Source of the DNA: an uncultured Oscillospiraceae bacterium
GTDB lineage: Bacteria; Bacillota; Clostridia; Oscillospirales; Oscillospiraceae
Direction of reading: 5' to 3'
NCBI GenBank assembly: GCA_934567355.1
Contig: CAKTJC010000011.1
Span: 1-64,000, forward strand
Length of the DNA stretch: 64,000 bases
In this document: one piece after another, positions 56,238 to 63,243 of the stretch
Numbering within the stretch: position 1 is the first letter of the stretch
How the letters are laid out: every line of letters starts with the position of its first letter
Program-made: the position numbers and the translations under genes
The notes under the pieces: generated by a model
Seen by the model: only the letters and a program-made list of their open reading frames with translations
What the model was told of the DNA's origin: nothing
The model's database searches: none

Positions 56238-56285
56238 CTTTCAAAACATCGCCGCCGGGGCAGCCCGGCGGCGATGTTTTGAAAG
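56238..56285. terminator. Long perfect hairpin
   Basis: 22-bp perfect inverted repeat from CTTTCAAAACATCGCCGCC to its complement (56238-56259 with 56264-56285), loop of four. It is probably the terminator of the ZinT-like transcript; the length is unusual. Confidence 0.78.
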
Positions 56286-56469
56286 AAAAGAGAAACCTTG
56301 TGTGTGCGTTGCTCCAAAGCGGCTATGATCCGATTGCGTCCCCTTGATTTTTCCTGCAAAGCAGGGAGGCTCTTGTCAAATTCAACAGTTTTTGGGTACT
56401 GATATTATGTAAAACGGCGATTTATTCAAAACACGCAAAAAAAGACTTTTCATTTTGTGTAAAAGGTGA
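56286..56469. other. Intergenic region before the sugar operon promoter
   Basis: No gene. AT content rises toward the promoter at 56470. Confidence 0.4.
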
Positions 56470-56502
56470 TACAATGAATTTCGGAAATTGGAAACGGTTC
56501 CA
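56470..56502 (+). promoter_or_regulatory. Promoter -10 and LacI-type operator of the sugar ABC operon
   Basis: TACAAT (56470-56475) with a poor -35 (TTTTCA, 17 bp upstream). TGGAAAC-GGTTCCA (56489-56502) is a near-perfect palindrome with a central CG, as in LacI-family operators, at about +7 to +20. The regulator is probably the LacI-type protein at the end of the operon. Confidence 0.72.
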
Positions 56503-56535
56503 GTTCCGGAAAATTATATAGGAGGAATCATTATT

Positions 56536-57816
56536 ATGAAGAAGTTTCTTGCAATGCTCCTGGCTGTTGCCATGGTTCTGAGTATGGCAGTGATGGCTTC
56601 CGCTGAGGAGACCGGCTCTGTTTACTACCTGAACTTCAAGCCCGAATTCGACGGCGCTCTTCAGGAGCTGGCCGCCACCTACACCGCCAAGACCGGCGTG
56701 CAGGTCAAGGTCGTCACCGCCGCTTCCGGCCAGTACTCCGACACCCTCACCGGCGAGATGAGTAAGAGCAGCGCTCCCACCATCTTCAACATCGGCAACA
56801 TGTCCGGCCTGGAGGACTGGGACGATTACGCCCTGGATCTCACCGACACCGCCATCGCCGCTGAGCTGAACACCGACGCCTTCAACCTGTACAACGCAGA
56901 GGGCGAGCTGAAGGCCATCCCCAACTGCTACGAGTCCTTCGGCATCATTGTCAACACCAAGCTGCTGGAGAAGGCTGGCCACAGCCTGGACGAAATCGTT
57001 GATTTCGCCTCCCTGAAGGCCGTTGCCGACGACATCCACGCCCGTGCCGACGAGCTGGGCTTCGATGCCTTCTCCGCTGCCGGTCTGGACAGCTCCTCTT
57101 CCTGGCGTTTCTCCGGCCACCTGGCCAACATGCCCCTGTACTACGAGTTCCGGGATGACGAGGTCACCGAGATGCCCGCTACCATCACCGGCGCTTACAT
57201 GGACAACTTCAAGAACATCTGGGATCTGTACATCAACGATTCCGCTGCCGATGCCACTTCCCTGACCACCTCCACCGGCGACGAGTCCAAGGCTCAGTTC
57301 ATCGAGGGCAAGGCTGCCTTCTATCAGAACGGCACTTGGGAGTACGCTGGCCTCATCGATGGCGGCATGACCGACGACGAGCTGGCCATGATCCCCATCT
57401 ACTGCGGCGTGGAAGGCGAAGAGAATGCTGCTCTGTGCTCCGGCACCGAGAACTGCTGGGCCATCAATGCCAAGGCTTCCCAGGCTGACATCCAGGCTTC
57501 CATCGACTTCCTGGTGTGGCTGGTTACCGACCCCGATGCCTCCGCTACCTATGTTGCACAGCTGGGCGCCGTTCCCTTCAAGCACTGCCCCGACTCCACC
57601 AACAAGTTCATCGTTGACGGCAACGCTCTGCTGGCCGAGGGCAAGTACCCTGTGACCTGGGCCTTCAACTACACCCCCAACGTGGACTCCTGGAGAGCTA
57701 CCGTTGTCACCGCTCTGGCCACCTACTCCGCTGACCAGACCGACGCCAACTGGGCCAAGGTGGTTGAAGCCTTCGTAGACGGCTGGGCCATCGAGTACAC
57801 CACCGTAAACGGCTGA
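56536..57816 (+). CDS. CUT1 sugar ABC transporter, substrate-binding protein
   Basis: A 426-residue family 1 binding protein. The Sec signal ends MASAEE near residue 24 and no lipobox Cys is present. The mature chain has YYLNFKPEFDGALQELAATY and GVQVKVVTAASGQYSDTL at the N lobe, then IPNCYESFGIIVNTKLLEKA, FIEGKAAFYQNGTWEYAGLI, and GTENCWAINAKASQADIQAS: typical of MalE-like proteins. Substrate is likely an oligosaccharide. GGAGG lies 11 bases before the ATG. Codon use is very biased towards GC-ending, highly expressed codons. Confidence 0.94.
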   Translation: MKKFLAMLLAVAMVLSMAVMASAEETGSVYYLNFKPEFDGALQELAATYTAKTGVQVKVVTAASGQYSDTLTGEMSKSSAPTIFNIGNMSGLEDWDDYALDLTDTAIAAELNTDAFNLYNAEGELKAIPNCYESFGIIVNTKLLEKAGHSLDEIVDFASLKAVADDIHARADELGFDAFSAAGLDSSSSWRFSGHLANMPLYYEFRDDEVTEMPATITGAYMDNFKNIWDLYINDSAADATSLTTSTGDESKAQFIEGKAAFYQNGTWEYAGLIDGGMTDDELAMIPIYCGVEGEENAALCSGTENCWAINAKASQADIQASIDFLVWLVTDPDASATYVAQLGAVPFKHCPDSTNKFIVDGNALLAEGKYPVTWAFNYTPNVDSWRATVVTALATYSADQTDANWAKVVEAFVDGWAIEYTTVNG

Positions 57817-57837
57817 TTGACAAATTGACCCAATGAA

Positions 57838-57868
57838 CGGGGCGGGCACACTGCCCGCCCCGCTTTTT
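57838..57868 (+). terminator. Intercistronic terminator/attenuator after the sugar-binding protein
   Basis: GGGGCGGGCA / TGCCCGCCCC (57839-57848 with 57852-57861), 3-base loop, flanked by one more C-G pair and followed by CTTTTTCC. It should give excess binding-protein message over the permeases. Confidence 0.85.
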
Positions 57869-57870
57869 CC

Positions 57871-58005
57871 GTATGCATGGCCTCCGTCTGTAGCGGGGTG
57901 CATCGTCCCGGCAGTCTGTTCCCCGGCGACGCAGCCCACTACAGATGGCCCCATGCCGGTTTGCGGACCGCACCACGGCGGGGCCCGCAAGCATCCCAGA
58001 GTAGA
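57871..58005 (+). other. Structured intergenic segment between binding protein and permease
   Basis: No gene. CCGTCTGTAGCGGG (57890 region) and CCCACTACAGATGG (57937 region) form an imperfect inverted repeat about 40 bases apart, and GGGGCCCGC lies near the end. It may be an RNA structure controlling permease synthesis. Confidence 0.45.
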
Positions 58006-58018
58006 AAGGATGATTCTC

Positions 58019-58912
58019 TTGGCAAAAAAGCAACAACTCTCCCTGGTGCAGCGGCCCATCCGCAGATATGCCCCGCTGTTCCTGCTGCCCACCTTTGCGG
58101 CCTTCATCATCGGCTTTATCTGGCCGTTTATGCAGGGCATCTACCTGTCCTTCTGCACCTTCAACACCCCCAGGGATGCCAAATGGGTGGGCCTGGCCAA
58201 CTACGCCAAGGCATTCAAGGATGCGGGCTTCGCCCGGGCCTTCTGGAACACCGCCGGGTTTGCCCTGGTGTCCGTGCTGCTGATTAACGTCTGCGCCTTC
58301 TTCATTGCCTATGCCCTGACCCAGCGGATGCGGGGTGCCAACCTGTTCCGCACCGTGTTCTTCATGCCCAACCTGATTGGCGGCGTGGTGCTGGGCTATA
58401 TCTGGAGCATGATTTTTGACGGCATTCTGAAGCGCTACAGCACCTATCTCACCGCCAACGCCACCTATGGCTTCTGGGGTCTGGTGATTCTGGTGGCCTG
58501 GCAGCAGATTGGCTATATGATGATTATCTACATCGCCGGTCTGCAATCCGTGCCGGAGGATATGCTGGAGGCAGCCAAGATTGACGGTGCCACCGGCGCA
58601 CAGTCCCTGTTCCGGGTGATTATCCCCAATGTGATGCCCTCTGTTACCGTGTGCACCTTCCTGACCCTGACCAACTCCTTCAAGCTCTTCGACCAGAACA
58701 TGGCTCTGACCGGAGGACTGCCCAACGTGATTGTAAACGGCGCCAAGGTGAACATGACCGAGCTGCTGGCGCTGAACATCTACAGCACCTACACCATCAG
58801 CAAGAAGTGGCACGGTGTGGCCCAGGCCAAGGCCGTCGTCTTCTTTATCCTGGTGGCCGTTCTCGCCCTGACCCAGCAATTTGTCACCCGCCGGAAGGAG
58901 GTTCAACAGTAA
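58019..58912 (+). CDS. CUT1 sugar ABC transporter, permease 1 (MalF-like)
   Basis: A permease of about 297 residues with six hydrophobic helices. YAPLFLLPTFAAFIIGFIWP opens the first helix; the EAA loop is present as EDMLEAAKIDGATGAQSLFR, then VIIPNVMPSVTVC. Start: TTG 58019 has AAAGGA eight bases upstream and this genome uses TTG elsewhere; ATG 58010 is in frame but would overlap its ribosome site. It overlaps the next permease by one base. Confidence 0.94.
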   Translation: MAKKQQLSLVQRPIRRYAPLFLLPTFAAFIIGFIWPFMQGIYLSFCTFNTPRDAKWVGLANYAKAFKDAGFARAFWNTAGFALVSVLLINVCAFFIAYALTQRMRGANLFRTVFFMPNLIGGVVLGYIWSMIFDGILKRYSTYLTANATYGFWGLVILVAWQQIGYMMIIYIAGLQSVPEDMLEAAKIDGATGAQSLFRVIIPNVMPSVTVCTFLTLTNSFKLFDQNMALTGGLPNVIVNGAKVNMTELLALNIYSTYTISKKWHGVAQAKAVVFFILVAVLALTQQFVTRRKEVQQ

Positions 58913-59766
58913 TGAACAAGAAGCACAGCCTGTATTCCCCCCTGAGCAAGGTAATGTCGGTTCTCTTCGCCCTGCTGAGCCTTGCCTGGATCATGCCCAT
59001 TATTGAGGTGCTGATCAACTCCTTCAAGTCCAACAACGCCGTCAATATGAACCCCTTCGCCCTGCCCAATTCCGAGACCTTCATGGGCTGGGGCAACTAC
59101 ATCAAGGGCCTGACCTTCGGCAACTATCCCTTCCTGAAATCCGTATCCTACAGCCTGTTCATCACCGTGGCCTCGGTGTTCCTGATTTTGCTGTTCTGCT
59201 CCATGTCCGCCTGGTATATCTGCCGGGTGAACAGCCTGGGTTCCAAAATCTTCTACTACCTGTGCCTGTTCTCCATGATCGTCCCATTCCAGATGGTGAT
59301 GTTCACCCTGACCTTCACCGCCGATATGCTGAAGCTGAACACCCCCTATACCATCCCCATTGTCTATCTGGGCTTTGGCGCAGGACTGGCCATCTTCATG
59401 TTCACCGGCTTTGTCAAGGGGCTTCCCATTGAGATAGAAGAGGCCGCCGCCATCGACGGCTGCTCCCCGGTGCAGACCTTCTTCCAGGTGGTGCTGCCCA
59501 TGCTCAAGCCCACCCTGATTTCCGTGGGCATCCTGGAGCTGATGTGGGTATGGAACGACTACCTGCTGCCCTATCTGGTATTGGACCGCACCAAGTATCT
59601 CACCATCCCCATCCATGTCCAGTATCTGAAGGGGAGCTACGGCACCGTTGACCTGGGCGCTACCATGGCCGTTATTATGCTCAGCATCATTCCCATTATC
59701 ATTGTGTATATGTTCTGCCAGAAGCACATCATCAAGGGTGTGGCCGCAGGTGCGGTGAAGGGCTGA
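58912..59766 (+). CDS. CUT1 sugar ABC transporter, permease 2 (MalG-like)
   Basis: A 284-residue permease with six hydrophobic helices. The EAA loop is IEIEEAAAIDGCSPVQTFFQ, followed by VVLPMLKPTLISVG. FMFTGFVKGLP leads into it. It starts on the last base of the stop of permease 1 (TAATG) with AAGGAGG upstream, so it is translationally coupled. It pairs with permease 1 to form the channel; the ATPase must come from elsewhere. Confidence 0.95.
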   Translation: MNKKHSLYSPLSKVMSVLFALLSLAWIMPIIEVLINSFKSNNAVNMNPFALPNSETFMGWGNYIKGLTFGNYPFLKSVSYSLFITVASVFLILLFCSMSAWYICRVNSLGSKIFYYLCLFSMIVPFQMVMFTLTFTADMLKLNTPYTIPIVYLGFGAGLAIFMFTGFVKGLPIEIEEAAAIDGCSPVQTFFQVVLPMLKPTLISVGILELMWVWNDYLLPYLVLDRTKYLTIPIHVQYLKGSYGTVDLGATMAVIMLSIIPIIIVYMFCQKHIIKGVAAGAVKG

Positions 59767-59767
59767 T

Positions 59768-60772
59768 ATGACAATCCGGGATCTTGCCAAGCTCTCCGGC
59801 TACTCCCTGGGCACCGTCTCCCGGGCGCTGAATCACCAGCCCAACGTCAGCCCGCGGGCGCGGGAGCAGATCCTTGCCCTGGCGCAGCAGTACGGCTTCG
59901 AGATCAATGCCAATGCCCAGAGCCTGAAGAAGCAGAACAGCGATTCCCTGCTCGTCATCGTCAAGGGCAGCGCCAACGAGCTGTTTGCCCAGATGGTGGA
60001 GGTGACCCAGGCGCTGGCGGTGGCGGAGCAGTGCCCGCTGATTGTGGACTATATCGATGAGGACGACAACGAGGTGCGCCGCGCCATGAAGCTTTCCAGA
60101 GAGCGCAAGCCCCTGGGTATCCTGTTCTTCGGCGGTACCGCGCAGAATTTCCTGGCTGATTATGGAAACCTGAGCCTGCCCACCGTGCTGGTGACCAACA
60201 CGGCAAAGGGGCTGCCCTTCGGCGGACTGTCCAGCGTTACCACGGATGACATTGCCGCCTCCCGCACGGTGTGCTCTTTCCTGGTGCACAGCGGTCACCG
60301 AAAGATCGCAGTGATCGGCGGCGACCTGGAGGTTTCGGAAATCAGCCGGAACCGCCTGGAGGGCTGCCGTCAGGCGTTGGCGGAAGAGGGCGTAGAGCTT
60401 GCTGCATACCGCGCCACCCGCTTCTCGTTTGAGGGCGGCTACCGCGCCATGGAAAAGATCCTTGCCGACCGGCAGGGCATCACCGCCGTGTTTGCCATGG
60501 CGGACGTGATGGCGCTGGGTGCCATGCGCTGCATCCACGACCACGGTCTGCGGGTGCCGGAGGACATTTCCGTTGCCGGCTTTGACGGCCTGCCCTACGG
60601 GCAGTACTTCATCCCCCGGCTCACTACCGTTGCCCAGTCCACCCGCGCGTTGGCAGAAACCAGCTACCGCGTCCTGCGAGAGCAGATCATTACGGGGAAA
60701 ACCCGCCACGTCTGTGTCCCGTTCTCCCTGGTCACCGGCAGCAGCGTCTGCACGATAGACAAGGCAAAATAA
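59768..60772 (+). CDS. LacI-family transcriptional regulator
   Basis: A 334-residue LacI/GalR protein. The N-terminal HTH and hinge helix are TIRDLAKLSGYSLGTVSRAL, NHQPNVSPRAREQILALA, then a sugar-binding core (LPTVLVTNTAKGLPFGG, HRKIAVIGGD, AVFAMADVMALGAMRCIHD, ISVAGFDGLPYGQYFIPRLT). It is two bases after the second permease. A palindrome with central CG in the operon promoter (56489-56502) is its likely operator, with the transported sugar or its product as inducer. Confidence 0.95.
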   Translation: MTIRDLAKLSGYSLGTVSRALNHQPNVSPRAREQILALAQQYGFEINANAQSLKKQNSDSLLVIVKGSANELFAQMVEVTQALAVAEQCPLIVDYIDEDDNEVRRAMKLSRERKPLGILFFGGTAQNFLADYGNLSLPTVLVTNTAKGLPFGGLSSVTTDDIAASRTVCSFLVHSGHRKIAVIGGDLEVSEISRNRLEGCRQALAEEGVELAAYRATRFSFEGGYRAMEKILADRQGITAVFAMADVMALGAMRCIHDHGLRVPEDISVAGFDGLPYGQYFIPRLTTVAQSTRALAETSYRVLREQIITGKTRHVCVPFSLVTGSSVCTIDKAK

Positions 60773-60816
60773 AAAGATCCGTGCGAATTCCAAAAGCGAA
60801 TTTGCACGGATCTTTT
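60772..60816. terminator. Bidirectional terminator after the LacI-type gene
   Basis: AAAAGATCCGTGC (60772-60784) / GCACGGATCTTTT (60804-60816), 13 bp, with an inner GAATT/GAATTT pair. It lies between converging genes. Confidence 0.9.
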
Positions 60817-60842
60817 GCGCCACGGAGCGACTGATTGAATAT

Positions 60843-62276
60843 TTATTCCGCGGGAGTGTTATCCTGTTCGTTTTCCGTCTGCTTTTCTTCCAGTGCTTCT
60901 CTTTGCAGCAGCCACAGATCGAAACACTCGCCTTCCGTCTGGTAGGTGCCGATCAGGTTCGCCTGGAAACCGTGGGGGAAACCGCCGATGGGGCGGCTGC
61001 CGGGGTCGGAGACGGCCAGGAGCGTGTCCCAGTCCTCGGGGGAGAATTCCTCCATCAGGTGGATATTGGAATAGGGGTTGGCCTCGCCCAGCGTTTGCTC
61101 GGTGTAGATAGGCGTCTCAGGCAGATAGTAGGCGGCAGCCTGCTGGAAGGTGATGCTGCCGTCCTCCGTCAGGACCACATATGCCTGTGCCTCGGCATGC
61201 GCTTCAGCCACTGCCTGATTAAATTCATCTTCCGCAGCGGGGGCGGGCAGAATGCCATATACAAGATTTCCGGCAAAGCCCATCAGCAGGAAGCCCATCA
61301 CACCGCCGAAGATGACCTCCCGCCGGATGGCGCAGACGCCCCACGCCAGCAGGAATGCCAGCAGCGGCGCGCAGGGCGCCAGGTACTCCGCCCGGAGTAC
61401 GGAAAGGACGACCCCGGCTCCGGCAGTCAGCGCGCACACACCCGCTGCCAACAGGGGCGCGACACGGCGGCGCAGAATCACGCCCAGCAGGATCAGCAGC
61501 ATCAGCGCCCCGAGGAAGAGGGGGAAGGTGCTGTTTCCGGCAGCGTGAAAGAGGGCGGCTGTGCCTTCCACCGCGCCGCGCAGCGTGACGGTGACTTTCT
61601 CCATGCCGGATACCTGCCGGATCAGATTCTTCATCCAGGGGATGTACAGCAGAACATCCGCCGCCAGCGCGATCGGCCAGCCCTTGAGCAGCTTGCGGCG
61701 GCAGATCAGGGCGCACAGGAACAGCAGCAGATAGATCGCTGCCACCGAAATAAGGGCAAAATGGTGGCTGTAGGCGGCAAAAATTGCGAAAACACCAAGC
61801 CCAATCCAATCGCCAGCCATGTTGCTGTTCCAGACGCGGTAGGCAAACAGGGCGCTGAGGAACACGCAAAGCGCTGCCAGCGCGTATGCACCGGCCTGTG
61901 CCGCGTGATCCATTGCGAAGGGGTACAGGGTGAAGAGCGCCATAAAGGTCAGTCCCATTTTCTTTCCCCAGAAGCGGGTGATCTCCCAGCCGCCGACGGC
62001 GGTGATCAGCAGGAAGCACACACCGGAGAACAGCCGCACGGCATACTCAGCGTAGCCAAAGGGCATGGAAAACAGCTTCGCGGCGTAGTAATACAGCGGC
62101 GGATTCGACCCGGCAGCGCTGATATGCCAGATGTCCGCAAAGCTGCGGCGCACCATGGCGAGGGCATAGGCCTCGTCCGTTCCGGCGCCGTGCCGGAACG
62201 CCAGCAGCACAAACAGTCCGGCAGACGCCAGACACAGCAGAAGATATACGGGGGAAATACGTTTTTCCTTTTCCAT
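60843..62276 (-). CDS. Polytopic glycosyltransferase, GT39/ArnT-like (GT-C)
   Basis: A 477-residue membrane protein with about 11 helices. The catalytic loop after the first helix has TDEAYALAMVRRS, the DE motif of PMT/ArnT-type GT-C enzymes, followed by NPPLYYYAAKLFSMPFG. Extracytosolic domain of about 110 residues at the C terminus (AQAYVVLTEDGSITFQQAA...) ends the protein. These enzymes transfer sugar from a polyprenyl phosphate donor to an outer-face acceptor. The next gene upstream is a polyprenyl-phosphate sugar synthase type GT2, a natural partner. Confidence 0.88.
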   Translation of the reverse strand: MEKEKRISPVYLLLCLASAGLFVLLAFRHGAGTDEAYALAMVRRSFADIWHISAAGSNPPLYYYAAKLFSMPFGYAEYAVRLFSGVCFLLITAVGGWEITRFWGKKMGLTFMALFTLYPFAMDHAAQAGAYALAALCVFLSALFAYRVWNSNMAGDWIGLGVFAIFAAYSHHFALISVAAIYLLLFLCALICRRKLLKGWPIALAADVLLYIPWMKNLIRQVSGMEKVTVTLRGAVEGTAALFHAAGNSTFPLFLGALMLLILLGVILRRRVAPLLAAGVCALTAGAGVVLSVLRAEYLAPCAPLLAFLLAWGVCAIRREVIFGGVMGFLLMGFAGNLVYGILPAPAAEDEFNQAVAEAHAEAQAYVVLTEDGSITFQQAAAYYLPETPIYTEQTLGEANPYSNIHLMEEFSPEDWDTLLAVSDPGSRPIGGFPHGFQANLIGTYQTEGECFDLWLLQREALEEKQTENEQDNTPAE

Positions 62277-62279
62277 TGA

Positions 62280-63230
62280 TTATCCCTTCCCAGATTCAAA
62301 ATTACCCTGCTCCGCCACAATGTAGATGGGGCGGTTCTTGATTTCGGTATAAGCCTTGGCAAGGTACTGCCCGAAGATGCCCATGAAGAACAGCTGGATG
62401 CCGCCGATGAATGTAATGATGGAAGCAGTGGATGCCCAGCCGGACACCGGGTCGCCGAAGAGCAGCTTGCGCACTACGATGAACACCGTGGAGCACAGCG
62501 CCAGCAGACACATGAAAAAGCCCATTACCGAGGCAAGCGTCAGCGGTACGGTGGTGAAGGCCACAATGCCCTCAATGCTGTAGCGGAACAGCTTCCAGAA
62601 CGACCATTTCGTCTCACCCGCTACCCGTTCTACATTTTCAAATTCGATCCACTTGGTCTTGAAGCCGACCCAGCCGAACAGACCCTTGGAGAAGCGGTTG
62701 TATTCCTTCAGCTCCAGCAGGGCGTTCAGGAATTTGCGGTTCATCAGCCGGAAATCCCGCGCACCGTCCACGATTTCCACATCCGCCATCCGGTTGATCA
62801 GCTTGTAAAACAGCCGCGCAAAGAAGCTGCGCACCGGCGGCTCCCCCTTGCGGGTGACCCGGCGGGTGGCGGCGGAGTCGTAGCCCTCCTGCGTCAGGGC
62901 ACGGTACATCTCCTCCAGCAGCACAGGCGGATCCTGCAGATCCGCATCCATCACGGCGGCATAGTCCCCCGCAGCATGCTGAAGCCCGGCATACATGGCA
63001 GCCTCCTTGCCGAAATTGCGGGAGAAGGAGAGGTATTTTGCCCGCTTATCCTCCTTCGCCAGCTTCCGCAGAAGCTCCAGCGTCCCGTCCCTGGAGCCGT
63101 CGTTGACAAAAATCACTTCGAAATCCAGGTAATCCATTTTCTCCATCACGGCCGTTACTTCCTTCCAGAAATAGGGCAGCGACTGCTCTTCGTTATAGCA
63201 GGGTACGATCAGCGAAATCAGCTCTGACAT
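62280..63230 (-). CDS. GT2 glycosyltransferase, polyprenyl-phosphate sugar synthase (GtrB/DPM1-like)
   Basis: A 316-residue protein. The N-terminal GT-A domain has ISLIVPCYNEEQSLPYFWKE, then VIFVNDGSRDGTLELLRK, NFGKEAAMYAGLQHAAGDYA and MDADLQDPP with the DxD, and later WVGFKTKWIEFENV. Two C-terminal membrane helices (about residues 232-256 and 265-290) complete the GtrB topology. It probably makes polyprenyl-phosphate glucose or a similar donor for the GT39-like enzyme downstream. Four bases separate the two genes. Confidence 0.94.
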   Translation of the reverse strand: MSELISLIVPCYNEEQSLPYFWKEVTAVMEKMDYLDFEVIFVNDGSRDGTLELLRKLAKEDKRAKYLSFSRNFGKEAAMYAGLQHAAGDYAAVMDADLQDPPVLLEEMYRALTQEGYDSAATRRVTRKGEPPVRSFFARLFYKLINRMADVEIVDGARDFRLMNRKFLNALLELKEYNRFSKGLFGWVGFKTKWIEFENVERVAGETKWSFWKLFRYSIEGIVAFTTVPLTLASVMGFFMCLLALCSTVFIVVRKLLFGDPVSGWASTASIITFIGGIQLFFMGIFGQYLAKAYTEIKNRPIYIVAEQGNFESGKG

Positions 63231-63243
63231 GGAATAGCCTCCT

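Noticed and set aside
56422..58140. 572-codon open frame antisense to the sugar-binding protein
   Set aside because: Gly/Val-rich shadow caused by the strongly biased codons of the sense gene.
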